In this document: positions 35,086 through 47,735 of the stretch, piece by piece | Layout of the letters: each line of letters opens with the position of its first letter | Position numbering within the stretch: the stretch's first letter is position 1 | Source of the DNA: Laguncularia racemosa | Taxonomy: Eukaryota > Streptophyta > Magnoliopsida > Myrtales > Combretaceae | Assembly (NCBI GenBank): GCA_037954665.1 | Contig: JBBMOL010000066.1 | Coordinates: forward strand, 558,001 to 622,000 | Length of the DNA: 64,000 bases | Direction: 5' to 3' | The notes under the pieces: model-generated | Database searches by the model: none | What the model was told of the DNA's origin: nothing | The model's input: the letters and a program-made list of their open reading frames with translations, nothing else | Made by a program: the position numbers and the translations under genes

Positions 35086-37054
35086 TCAGCCACTTTCGCT
35101 TTCTCTCACGCAATTTCCTGGCAATAGGAATTTGTACTTCTTCGCATTCTCCAGAAGATATGAAGGAAGATGTACAGCCGAGAAAGAATGTGGCACCGGT
35201 CCCATCTTTCCAATAATTTCCTTGAATGTGTACTCCTCCGGAAGCATATCAAACAAATCAGACCCCTTGCATATAACCCCTTGCACCCTTTTTGGATTTA
35301 AATAATGAGGAAATCTAACCCTATCGAAGTGACTGTAAGCCCTCATTTTAAATATGAACTCATTGATGCGGCGGAAGCAGAAGCTACAATGCCAACCGGC
35401 ATCAGCCAAGATGTCATCTGTCTGCCGGTAATGAGCATACTTAGTTTTGCCAGATTGATATCTATGGACTGAAGCTCTCCAGCTGTTGTTATCCACAAGA
35501 AACTCAAAGGAGTACAAATAGTTTTTCAGCCGTAGGTGGAGAACTTGAGGTATGTCATCACACCACCGTAGGAGATTAATCGTGTGTCTGCTTGGTATCT
35601 CATCAACATCAGACATGATCAATAGATCATCATCAGTAATACCAGCGTACTTCAGAAGCTGATCCAGAGCAACTCTTTGGTATGCCTCCTCGATGAAAGG
35701 GTTCTCACCCCTCTTAAACCTCCCTCCTATGGTTCCGTATGTTAATCGAGGCTCCACAAATTTGAACTGGTCTCTGTGGCTAGCAAAAACCAGAGGCTTT
35801 GGAAATCCCGTGAAGGTTGAATTTGATTCTAGAAGCACAAACTGTGTGATGTAAGGGTATAACTCTCTCCATCTTACGGTAAGAATATCTATCTCATTGC
35901 TGAACAATACTGCATCATATACGCGTCTTGGGTACTCACGAATGCCCCAACCATGGAGCTTGCAGAGATTTGCCATGGACACATTCTCATGATAGTAATG
36001 TGGAATGTCATGGAAAGGTTTAGGTGGTGATTCCCATAACGGCCTCAGGAAGTAAGATATCTTCTGCCCATGAATGTAGATACCGAGGACACACATAGGA
36101 ATTACAACAAGTAAGAAGAGAATTGTCTTCAGATCCAAGCCACGCAACATGCATCGGAGTCTTGAGAAGCTCAGAGTTCGGTCAGAGCCCTGCCAATTGA
36201 AAACATGCAAATTGAGTACAATCAGAAAAATTAAAGGAAGAAATAACATAAAAAATTTTACATAATAACATGAAGAAACAAAGAAACAACCATTCTTTCA
36301 CCCCATCATAGGAAATTGCTAATTACCTAATCCATCAAAGTTTCCATGCCACAAACATAACCTTATATTTATCTCTATAAACTGCAAATTCAAGATGCCT
36401 GAACTGAAAACCTCGTATTCATGTCTTTTCTTTTTTGTTATTGTTATTATTATTTGTTTTTAAGAAAAGCAACTATGCCCACCTAAACACCTGAGAATAA
36501 CAATTATTGCAAGGAAAGAAAACCATTACTGATTAAATCTGAAAAGCTACACAACCATTCACAAAGTTCTAAAATTCAAACTCGTAAATCGATATAAATC
36601 CTGTAACCGCAAGTATCGAGATACCCGCCAAAAATCACTTTTTAACTCCACAAACTTATGTTACCAAGAAAATAAGATCCAAGATGCTTCTGGATAGATC
36701 TAAACGTGCATTGTTGTCTAAGTATGCAAGATGAAGCAAAACCCAAAAAAAAAACCCAAAGCTCCATGCTCAAACAATGCAGCAAAGGCTTGAAAATTGC
36801 AGCATCTAAGCACATCAATATGAAAAGAACCCAAATTTACACTGTAAATTGCATGACTTCAAAAACAGATTCAACATCAGATTTCGAATGTACAGATCAA
36901 TGAAGTTTTCCACAACTTAGTAAAGCATCAAACAAGATGTAGAAATAGAAACTAAGGAAGAAAAGAAGTATACCTGGCCACAAAAGTCCTCACATATATC
37001 ATCGGTCTTCTTAGAGCAGTAATGGCCACCACTTTCATTCATCATCCACCACAT
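35086..37054 (-). CDS. Glycosyltransferase family 17 protein (beta-1,4-mannosyl-glycoprotein 4-beta-N-acetylglucosaminyltransferase-like), 2 exons
   Basis: Exon 1 is 37054-36974 (27 codons, MWWMMNESGGHYCSKK...), exon 2 is 36189-35086, and the intron of 784 bases is GT-AG in phase 0. The product is 394 aa, the normal plant length. Layout: cytosolic N-terminus with several cysteines, one signal anchor (about residues 50-68, ILFLLVVIPMCVLGIYIHG), then the GT17 (PF04724) catalytic domain. Recognisable blocks are HGQKISYFLRPLWE, LCKLHGWG, QFVLLESNSTFTG, the DxD-like MSDVDEIPSRH, GWHCSFCFRR and MLPEEYTF. The family includes animal GnT-III, which adds the bisecting GlcNAc in the Golgi. Plant N-glycans are not known to carry that residue, so the plant substrate is uncertain. 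A type II Golgi protein is the expected topology. No lesion is visible. Confidence 0.93.
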
Positions 37055-37450
37055 TTTTTCTCCTTCCTTCAAAAAACTCTGATACATCACACTTTTTTCC
37101 AGATTTAGCCTTAGAAAGTACCAGATCAAACTCCAAAACTTCAATCCAAAACCCACCCAAAGATCCACTCCCTCACTTCTCCAAAACCCACTTCTGAAAA
37201 ATCTAAACTTTAACCGCCTTTCCCCTAAAATAGCCTACAAAATCTCGAGAACTCAATATGGGTATCCCGTTAAAGCAATATACAGGAGAATCTCCAAGCT
37301 TTCCAAAATAATAACAATAAAAAAAGGAGGGCTCTGATTCCAAATAAAGAATAAAAGAATATTGAACAAACAAAAGGAAAACTAAAAATCAAATAATTGC
37401 GGCTCTTTGTTAATGGGTGTCAGTCCTAAACATCAATTGTGTTTCCCTTC

Positions 37451-37461
37451 TATATATAAAG
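37451..37461 (-). promoter_or_regulatory. Putative TATA box of the GT17 gene
   Basis: The minus strand reads TTTATATATAG about 400 bases before the start codon, which would give a 5' UTR of about 370 bases. The motif is nearly palindromic, so orientation is inferred from the gene. Confidence 0.35.
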
Positions 37462-38761
37462 TCTGGGACTAAAAACATCAAAAAGTATAGAGCCGTTTGT
37501 TTCTCTTTTTCTCTTATGTGACCGTGTCTTGTTTTACGTTTTTTCCTTCTCGCGTGTCGCCTTTTTATAAAATCAAGGGATAAGAAAACGCGAAATAGTT
37601 CAATTACGTTAATGTCCTAGTAGTGCACATAGGATTAAGCACAAGGAGGAGGGCAGTTTGGTCAATCAATAAACAAGGGAACCGTTTCGATCTTTTGGCT
37701 GGGTCCACACGCGTCCTCTTGACTGGCTCAAGACAACCTATCTGTCGTGTAGCTTGATATAATTTCTTTAAGTTTAATAATGATTATCTATTTTATAAAA
37801 TAATTTTTATAAAAAGTTAAAATTTTATTTTTCGATCAATTCCCAATTACTGTATATATTACAATTGTTATTGTTAGCAGAGAAAAGCATTGAATGCAAT
37901 TTATTTTTTAAAAAATGGATATTTATATTATTAAGTTATAATTATTAAAGGATATTAATTTTTTATATATTCGAAAGTTAAAAAAAAAAGTTTGATTAAA
38001 AACCATAAGCTATAATGGAAGCTTACGTGGTGGACCAGGAAATATAGAATTTCCATACGGCCGTTTCTGAGAAAGTTTCTGATATTTCCAAGTTAAGCAG
38101 GATGTGTCTTGTAAGGTCTTCGGAAGCAGACACGTGGGTTGGCATTTGCCACTTGTCGTTTCGCTAGGAGGCTATCACACGAGAGAACTCTTCAATTGCT
38201 TATCTCCTTACCCCATAAGAAATCGAATTATAAGAGATAAATAACCAACATTGTTATTTATAAAATAATCCCCACAAGGAAGGCTGGTACATGTGCTGCA
38301 GTCTCTATTACTTGTTTTAGCTACCTATAATTTTATAAAAATTAGGTGAGAGGATTTCAATATTTGATCGAACGAGTTTTATAAAAAATTGTATCTATTT
38401 AAATATATTATTAAAAATAGATTCTTTTAATTTTTTAAAAATATTGTTATATGTAATTAATGATTGGGATTATACGAGAGATGATGGCATCATAATGACA
38501 TTATAAGGTATTTTAATAATTTAGATAATTTCAAATGTTAATTTGTAAATTGAGAAAAATTAAAAGAAAAAAAAAGGTTTAAAAACCTATCCTTTATCCT
38601 ATAGGGTTATATAAAATGTGTTAAAAACTCATCTGATAACTTTATAGATTCTCGAAATCCATTTGAACTCACCTAATGAGAAACATTTGTTAAATAAATT
38701 AAAATTCATATTTCTATGGAAAAATAAATGAGAAAATTACAAGTGAATGAATCAACATTTT
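37462..38761. other. Intergenic and promoter region, nothing else recognisable
   Basis: 37500-37760 is less AT-rich and is the likely upstream promoter of the GT17 gene. No ORF is supported in the remainder. Confidence 0.4.
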
Positions 38762-38985
38762 GATTTAAGTTTAAATAAATGATCAAATTTTCGAGTAATT
38801 AAAATAGAATATCAATATTATGTTAAGTAGTTCAAATAAAGGATTCTATTATGATGCCATTGTTACATTGTCATATTAAGTTAACATAGCATATTTATAG
38901 AACAATGACATGATCCTCTATATTTAACAGTATAATGATAATTTGTTTTAACTACTTAAAAATTTGATTATCAACTTTAATCACT
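38762..38985. mobile_element. Inverted-repeat element (MITE-like)
   Basis: The left arm (TGATCAAATTTTCGAGTAAT...ATATCAATATTATGTTAAG) and the complement of the right arm (TAATCAAATTTTTAAGTAGT...TTATCATTATACTGTTAAA) are similar along about 90 bases. It is non-coding and abuts the next MITE. Confidence 0.55.
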
Positions 38986-38989
38986 TATA

Positions 38990-39415
38990 TAGTATTTGGT
39001 TGCCATTATTTTATCATATTGTAGTAGATAAAATCTTCAGGTCTTTTATTTGGTTTGTGTATTAAAACATATCACTAGATTAAAAGACCTTAAGGTATTA
39101 GACAAAATAAAATAAAAAAAAATTGTATCATATGCTAATAGTACAAAAATTTATTTTACAAAACAAAATAAGCATATTTTTAAATATTAAAAAATAATCC
39201 TATGATATTATCATTCTTTTTACTATTGTATTCCTGTAAAAACTTTTTCTATGAGTTTTCATGTTGAAGCAAAAAATAATTCTCTATCATTATCAAAATT
39301 CGTATCTTATACTACGCATTCCAAATGTGATACATGAGATTTGTACTGTACTGTTCTCCTTATACAATATTGTTTAATTCTACTTATTTAATCTAGTTCT
39401 CCTAACCAAATACTA
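38990..39415. mobile_element. MITE with TAGTATTTGGTT terminal inverted repeats
   Basis: The ends TAGTATTTGGTT and AACCAAATACTA are perfect inverted repeats of 12 bases. The interior is AT-rich without an ORF. A more decayed relative lies at 14279-14634. The target duplication is not clear. Confidence 0.68.
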
Positions 39416-40311
39416 TCTTAGTATAACAATAATTCTCTATTTTTACCACTTGAAAGTTTAATCTGCTATTTGAATTTAATCCTAAATATGGATTTCTATA
39501 CTTGTAATTTTTCCAAAAATAAATATTCTTGAAAGCTAAAAGTCTTATTTATTAAAATAAAGTAAATCAACTTAAATCTTACTAACCATCAAGTAATTAA
39601 CCATATATATATATATATAAATAAATTATACACACACTATAAGTTTGAATAAAATCTAACAACATATAATAACATCAAATATTAAATAGGTTAGAGTAGG
39701 AGTTCTTAATCAAATTTGAGTCCCCTATCAAGTATTGGTATTCTCACAAAATCCAATTCAAACCTACCGGGTTAATCATATAAGAAAATAGCCTTTCAAG
39801 TTATTATTGGATTTAATCAAATTAGGTATCCTATAAGAATGAACTTGCTTGCATCTCCAATTCTTACTAAGGAATGGTACTAATATACTAGTTATGCTAT
39901 AATACCTTGTCCTCTATATTATTTATCCACAAGTTCTTTTGATAGGGAAAAAGAAAAATGAAGCATGTCATTTTGGTTCAGTTAATTAGCATTATATTTA
40001 CCCTTACAACGTACTCCTCTTTTACAAGATCATATGGAAACAAAAGTGAAGATTTTCTTTGATATATATTCTTAAAAATATTAATGTTGATTAAAAGTTT
40101 TAGTAAAAGATGAATCAATGTATAGTTTATAGTGTATCTATATTAGTTGTTTTTTTCATTTTAAGGTCTTTATTAAGTGTTTGTTCAAAGAGATATGAGT
40201 TTTAGAAAATCATCTTAATAGACTTTTGACAAACATATATAATCATTTTAAAACAAATGCAATAAGAAAGTGTGAAAATGGATAAAAGTAAGCCCTCTAT
40301 AGTATTTTCTC

Positions 40312-40348
<37 letters not shown>

Positions 40349-40690
40349 TGCCAACATATCTATAATATTAAAACGTAGAAAATGGTTCAAAGCATCACAC
40401 CTAGATTCCTTTAATTACCCTTCAAATTATAGGTATACCTCTTATTGAAATGCCCTAAAACCATAAAGCCTAATTAAATATATAAATATGTTATAACATG
40501 TAAGGAAAATATATTAATGGATTAATAAAGTCCACAATAAAAAGGATAATTAAAACAATTCAATATATAGTCTTTCAAAACAAATAAATTACGTATATAG
40601 AATGGATTTGATTCAATTCCTCCTCTCCCCCAACAATATAAACTTATGTATATTTAAATATGTAAAAAAATTATAATGCAAACTATTAAT
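39416..40690. other. AT-rich intergenic region
   Basis: No gene was found. It includes an (AT)n tract at 40315-40345. Confidence 0.45.
40315..40345. repeat. (AT)n microsatellite
   Basis: About fifteen AT units. Confidence 0.88.
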
Positions 40691-41073
40691 GGTATGTTTG
40701 GTATGCAGAAATAAATTCGAAATGAAATCACGATTCCGAGTTTTTCCTTGTTTCCTATATTTAGATGCGCTTTTAAAAGTCGGAATCGTTATTTCTTGAA
40801 ATAATCGATTTCGCCTTTAAGAGGGAACTTAATTTCGCCTTTAAGACAAATCGCGATTCCATTCTGGTTTCTTTAATGATCATTAATTGAAATTACTTAT
40901 TTAATCTTTAATTATATTTTATATTTAATAATGAAGAATAATTTTGATAAATACTGTTTTACATACATTCCATTCCATGTACATTTCCAAACACACAAAG
41001 GGATTTATCATTCTAGTTACGATTCCATTCTAATCAATTCCATTCCATATCATTCTTACATACTAAACATGAC
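40691..41073. mobile_element. MITE, PIF/Harbinger-like by its ends
   Basis: The left end GGTATGTTTGGTATGCAGAA and the right end read on the other strand (GTCATGTTTAGTATGTAAGA) are imperfect inverted repeats. Behind them come words based on GGAATGG/GATTCC, common in plant Tourist-type elements. The short plus-strand frame at 40931 is part of it. Confidence 0.58.
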
Positions 41074-41699
41074 ATATGAAAGACCAATTTTCCTTAACTC
41101 CTCTCCTTTAGCTAAGGCCTTCACTCTTTGAACATAAAAAGTGATAGATATCTTTGTTTAGTAGCTTTTATAAAGGTCAATATGTGCAAAAGTTTAAAGA
41201 AGAGAATTTTGAAAGTGAAAATTAAAAAAGGAAAAGGTAAGAAATTTATAGTAGAAGGATGAGTGCTCACATGTCAAGAGAGCAATCTACTATGAGAAGC
41301 ATTCCCTTTAAGAAGGAACTTGCTGAGGTTAAAGTACTATAGCTTTCTATAGTGAAAATGGTTGTGGTGGTTAGCCAGAATTAGCCATAAAGGAGTCATG
41401 AGTGACCTTAGTTAAAGTTATCATCACTTGGGTCGATCGCAAACAATTGAAGCTTTGAAATGAGTAACCAAAATATATTAACCCAATGTAATCTTCCTTA
41501 TGGATACAAAGAATGGTAATCACTATGTGGACTTTATAAGAAGAAGGTTACATTTTGATGAAGCAATATATGTTGAATGTGAAGTTCTTTCTAGTGATTA
41601 TTGATGTCTTATCCCATATGATTTTGAAAGTATCTTCTACTAGAAGGTTAAAAGGGAAAAAAAGAAATTATCTTAAGCTAACTCATTTGTTCTCTCCTA

Positions 41700-44560
41700 A
41701 TAATCCTTTTATTATAATGAAAATGTAACAATTCTTATCAATTTGGAGACAACTCTTGTAGGCTATTATAGAGCCTCTAGATAAACAATAAACTTTCAAA
41801 ATTCAAGCATTCTTTTCAACCGGAATGTGGAAGATTTAAATTGTGAATCTTTATGTCAAATCTTATTAATTCCTTCCTTAAATCACCTAGGATACAATAT
41901 GGGGCTAGAAAGGTTTTACCAACATATATAATGTTTGTTTCTAGCTTCCCTAAGAAGTTATGTGCTAATGTAGAATCTATGATCTTGCATTTTTATATGG
42001 GGGTGATAGTGAATCACAAAAGATACATTTGATAAAATGATCTCATCTTGTGACATAAAAAAAGCCTGGAGGGTTGAGTTTTCAGGAACTTGAGCACTTC
42101 AATGAAGTACTTATAGGAAAATGAGCATAGAGAATTGTTAATAAACCAAATCTTTTGTGGGTTAAAGTGCTAAGAAGCATTTACTTCCCCAATGGAGATG
42201 TTGAAATATGAAAAGAGGTGGTGGAGCATCCTAGTTATGGCGAGTACTTTGATTAGGAAAGATGTCCTTATAAAGAGTTTTTATGGCAAGTCAAAGATGG
42301 TGAGAATATTAATGTATGGAATAATTATTCGTGGATACCATCCTTTACCTGTATAAAACCTTTCCATTTTGATGGTTGTAAAGCATATCTTAGCTTGAAA
42401 GTTTGAGATCTAGTAATCCATGAAGATAAATGCTAGGATGAAGACAAGTTGCTATCTTTTTTGGGATATCGAACACGGATCAAATCCATACAATTCTACA
42501 AATTCTAGTAGATAGGCATGATAGAATAATATGGGCCCTAAAGGTGGATGGAAAATACTTTGTTAAATCAAGTTATTATAATTTGATGAAAGATCCACTT
42601 GTTAGTAGCTAAAATCAAGCTTCCACAACCATTTTTTCCACTAACATAATTTGGAACTCATTTGGAGTGCAAATTCTATGCCTAAAGTGAAGCACCATTG
42701 TGGAGATCATGTAGTAAATTTCTCAACACAAACGAAAACAAATTCAAAAGGAAATTGGAGATTTGATGTGGTTCAATTGAAATTGTGGAACAACTAATTT
42801 TAAATTGCTATTAGTTGTGATTGGTTTTGCTCAAAATACTAGAGTTGTGGGTCGAAGTGAATATCTCTTCATAGTCTGTATGTTGGCTTATGGATGTATG
42901 GGAAAACATAAAGAACATGTTTAGGATATTCAAGAATTTCCTTTTATATTTAGATTAGTTTGGTATGTATGGAAACATAGATGTCACTACTTGTTCCGTA
43001 GCAAAAACCCAAATCATAGAAGTGTTGTAATGTTGATAAGAGCCTCTATGATAGGGATCAAGGAACACTTGTATTCTAGAGCACAAGGTTTACAAAATTT
43101 AGTCAATATAATATTGACTAGTGTAGTTAATGATGATGAATGATGTATCATTGATGAGTTTGAAATGCACTTCAAAGAACATAGTGATAAAATGTTAGTT
43201 GTTGCAAAGTTTCCCAATCATATCAATGAAGAGAGACTTGTTATGGAACATTCTTTGGGCTTGGAAAATGAAAATGTGAAAATTGGTAACAGTATAATGT
43301 AAAGGAATCTATAGCAATTGAATCTATTGGAACCATTTAGTCAGTTTAAGCTTAAACCATTTAACTAGTTAGTTTCTAGGAAACAGAATACTTTGCTAGA
43401 CTAATTGTAGGACTAGTTGCAACACCGTCCGATTGGTCAATTTAGTAGCTACGCATAGAATGTTCTATGAAACTAGCCAAGGAACTTGTCCCAAGACCAG
43501 TCGGTTGGTTTAAGTTAGATTTGCATAGATGGAAAAACACTATTTTCTTTCTTTTTTTTCAACCATTTAATCATTTTTTCTTATTATTTTATTATCAATT
43601 TATTCAAGTTTACCCTAGATATAAATAGTTTGAGTCTTGAGAACCCTTACTGATTCTAATACAAGAATTGTGATGAACAAACTACTTGTCGATCTTATAT
43701 GTCATATCGAGAGAGATGAGTGCAATATAAATTTCCTTGGTGCATAATATCCACAAAATGGTTGTACATATCCAATTATATAAAATCCAAATCTTCAATC
43801 TCTAATTTTCCATTGAAAATTTTGTGAATTTTTTTATCAAATTGTTGCGGTTCGCTAGTTGTCAATCTAAGGTGCACCAATCAATCTTAGAATTCAATAA
43901 CTTTGTTGCTAAGGTGTCTTTATCCTTCCTAGACATCAAATAAATCCAAGCATTGGTTCTTAAACTACACCAAGTGAAGGCTAAATCAAAATAAATAGCA
44001 ATGGTGTGTGGAATGAAGTGATTATAGGGTTGGAGTTTATGCAATTGCATGGGACCATGAAGGAAAGATGTTAACCGGAGTGAGTTTGAGTTTAGAAACA
44101 AATTAAACTTTGTTGTTAGAGAGAAAAGCTTCATTAGGTATTATATGTCACATGCATATGTGAGCGGCAAATAAGTATCAATAAAGTTTAAATACATGAT
44201 AACGATGGTAAGTAGTTTCTAGAATAATTACCATCTATATAGCCATGTGCTCATATTCTATTGGTATTTACCCACAACTTGTATACGTACATGGTGGTTA
44301 ATACTCATTGAATCTTCATTTGTTGTTAGAAGCCTATGCAATGTAAAAAGGCTTACTATTTGCAAAAGACAACAAGTGGAAGCATATTATTCTAGAAACT
44401 AACTATTCCATTGTCTAAGATAACATCTAAGGAAAAGGGAGAAGAATTAGATTTTATACCTATTCTTGATGCAATTTCTCTTCTTATGTTTTCATTTGAT
44501 AGTTGTTCCTTTGCTTAATTAGTAGAAAAGTAAACATATGTGCTAATTGAGTTGTATCCT
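41700..44560 (+). pseudogene. Decayed LINE (non-LTR retrotransposon) ORF2, 3' half
   Basis: Translating short stretches in shifting frames recovers, in the correct order, the landmarks that follow the RT core of plant LINE ORF2. They are a TINFQNSSILF block (about 41780), PTYIMFVSSFPKKLC (about 41917), IHLIKW and KKPGGLSFQELEHFN (42025-42100), RIVNKPNLLWVKVLRSIYFP (about 42135), WQVKDGENINVW...WIP (about 42294), DRIIWALKVDGKYFVKSSYY (about 42514), KVKHHCG (about 42688), VWYVWKHRCHYLF (about 42958) and an RNase H-like tail with LEAYAM...ILETNYSIV (about 44330-44415). The reverse transcriptase core with YxDD and the endonuclease were not found. About 550 bases (43330-43860) between the zinc-finger region and the tail look unrelated. 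There are many frameshifts and stops, so this is an old fragment. Confidence 0.78.
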
Positions 44561-47280
44561 AAGTCAAAAAAGGGATGAGCAAAGAGGATATGACTTACTT
44601 AAAGCCTATTCATAGTTCTATAAATGAAACCATGTGCTTCCTCATACAAATTACTCTAACAAGACTTATTTTGTTGCAAAGGAGAGAAAGAGTATGGTTA
44701 TGCACCATTAGATATCTAATATGAACTTTGAACTTTAAATTCTGAGGAATAATCATAATAAAAATAATTTCAAACCATAAGTACTAAAATTGGAAATCCA
44801 TGAATTTGATCAACTCAAAACCCTAAAAAGGGTTTAGGATCAAGAATTCTTTTCATTGAGCATAAGAAAGAGAAATTTTAGCCTTATGAAAATAATTCAT
44901 TTAAGAAATCTTCTCTTTAGGATGTGGAAAGTCAAACCAAAGGAAAGATTTCAAGAAACAATAATGAAAAAATGTACATTTTGCTTAAAAAGATAGATTA
45001 GGGTTTTAAGCCCTAAAAGAATTGGAGTTACCTTTAAGATTTAATAATAGTTCCAAAAAAAATGTCCTAGTTTATCTAGCTATAAGGTCTAAGGAAACTG
45101 TATTTAACTAATATAAGTACAAAACGTACAAAACTAGAGAAAGTTATTGCAGTTTCATTACAAGCCAATATCATTGAACTCAATTAACTTAACTTAAATT
45201 CAATTATCCACTTTTATTTTCAATTGACCTAATTAGGGAATGACTAGCTATGGTATAGGTACTTATAAGGTCTAATACTTATGCTTTTGGACTTGAAGAA
45301 TGAAGAGCATAGAAGCAGGCCTTGTATGTTTATACTATGGTATCGATATGTGGTGGACTAGTATACCCTCCATGTTTAAGGTGTGACACTTATCTTACAA
45401 ACAATTAAAAATTAATTCAGCAAACTAGTAAATTTTCTTTAATTTAATGATTTTTTACTTTTATATAGATTATGTTCTCCACTTTAAGTAGGGAACTAAA
45501 TTCCAACAAATTAGAGTGTGGAAATTGGAGAGGTTTTCAACTTTATTGGAAGTTTTTATTATTAATATAAATTATATTTGATTTCTTTTATTTTAGACAC
45601 ATGTATTATGAGCGCATTCCATTTAGTAATTCTATATTAACATGTGAATAGATTCATATATTGAGTACTATTAGTGATTGTATTGTATAAGTATTAGAAA
45701 TAAATGCATTGTTATTATCAAAATTATTTACTAGGTACAAAATAAGTCTTATGAATTTTCAACACATGATTTAATTTTGAAAAGAAGAAAAAGAAGAAGT
45801 TGCATTTAAGTTCACAAGCCACTTCCAAATGCACTCAAACATTTAGCAAAAGGTTTCGAAAATATCTATAATATAATTTACATAAATAGAAATCAAAATT
45901 ATGAAATACAATTTATACTCTTGATGCGTGTTGACCATCTTCTCATTGAATAATATATATATTCATTAGGAGGTGAAATAAAAGACACCTCGTGGTGTTT
46001 TGTGCATCTTCGCTTCCTTCACCCGTCCAAAAAAATTGACGTCAGTCATAATTGTGTTAGGTTTTAGTCTATTAGGGAATTACGGTTCGCATAAGACTAA
46101 GAGAACTCCATTGAATTGAACCTTCACCGTCGATCCCCAATCCCAAAAAGCACGCCAAAAAGAAATAATTGAATAACATTTTTTTCATTTGACCTTTCTA
46201 ATTTATGGTTTAATGAGTTACAGTAAATAAGAGATTCAAACTTTGCTTTCTACCTATTACTTTAAACTATAATATTGAGAGCACACTGGTTTCAAGGTGA
46301 CTTTAGAGAGTTACACGTTAGGTTTTAGGCTCCGAGTCATTATAATCTATATTTACATACTGATTTTTTCTACCTTATCCATCTTATATACTTACTTAAT
46401 CCTCCTATCTTATAAACTCTAATATTTATTGACGAACTACTCTATCATATAAGGTTCAATGAGATTTATGAGAGTTCAATAGGTCTTGATACTCGCTTTT
46501 ATAGATGATCTATTGAGCAACTTAACTAATCCATGAGTTTTTAATTAAAATACACCACACCATGAAAGGATCTTCAGTATGTTATCGTTTAAAATGGAGC
46601 AATAGCTATATATTCAAGACATTTGTACTGTATTCTCGTAATTAACTCCGAGTATCACCGTTTTGGCTTCATCAAAACTTGATTATTTATACATAACCCT
46701 GATGATGAAGTATTAAATATTAAAATACATAGCAAAAAGCTACTTGACGTAGGTTAAGAGAGTGATCATCATGTGTTAAAGTACTACTTAACCATATTTC
46801 TGTTTTTTCGTTTTTGGTAACCTGATATAATAATAAACCTAGCAAGATAGCGCAATCTCACAAAGTCAAACGCCTTGCCTCGTAATCATGATTAATATTT
46901 GCCACTAGTACTACGTTGTATGTTTTACGTAAAATCGCTTATTCAAAATGATTCTGAGACAACTTGGATGGTGTTGAATCCTTCCAACCTGTGATGGAAT
47001 TTGTAAACATGACACTGATTCAACTGAAGAATAATTAAATTGAAGATGACGTTTGGAGACCAGTTCAGAGTCGTCTTCTTGTATCCCTATCATATTGATT
47101 AGCTAGACCTCAGTTTGTAGAATTAGAATGGGTCCAAAGTCGAGGGTCATGGTGCATTTAAGAGAGCTTGCTTGACTCAAGAAAAGTTAGTCATGTCATG
47201 CCACCAATAATGCTGTGTTAGGCATAGAATCTACCAAGAGTTGATTGAAGAAATATATGAACTATTCATGCTGTTTTAAC
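44561..47280. other. Intergenic or old repeat DNA, nothing assignable
   Basis: AT-rich. A few phrases near 45330-45390 resemble the ends of old LTR elements, but no pair was found. No gene was found. Confidence 0.35.
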
Positions 47281-47284
47281 TTTA

Positions 47285-47735
47285 TATATCTATTTTTTTT
47301 TTCCAGCTATATAATATCAGTTTCTGTTACTTATTTCCGATTATATAATTTGAATTTTTATACATTTTCACTTTGCATATTTATGTTATTATTTTCTTTT
47401 CACTTATGTAAACACACTAGTTAAAACTATGTTAATCCTGTTATGTTTACGCATTTTCTATTAGACTCTTCCTTCTTTAAAGGAATATACAGACCTTTCA
47501 CATTCTTTTATTTTATATACCTATGCTTTTTATTCAGCCATATGGTGTTTATTTATTTTTCATACTTATGCTATTTGTTTTCTTAATTATATAACTTAAG
47601 TTTTTGCACCTTTTCACTTAGTGTACTTGTGTTGTTGTTGCTATTATTATTATTATTATTTCCTTGTATTGTAAACACTAATTAAAATGATATTTTTCAT
47701 ATTTTCTTTTAGACTCTTATTATTATTTTTCCATG
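47285..47735 (+). repeat. Imperfect direct repeat, two copies of about 190-225 bp
   Basis: 47285-47475 and 47510-47735 share the ordered phrases ATATAATTTGAATTTTTATA / ATATAACTTAAGTTTTTGCA, CATTTTCACTTTGCATATTT / CCTTTTCACTTAGTGTACTT, GTAAACACACTAGTTAAAA / GTAAACACTAATTAAAA and ATTTTCTATTAGACTCTT / ATTTTCTTTTAGACTCTT. The second copy has an inserted (TTG)n(ATT)n run. Confidence 0.6.
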
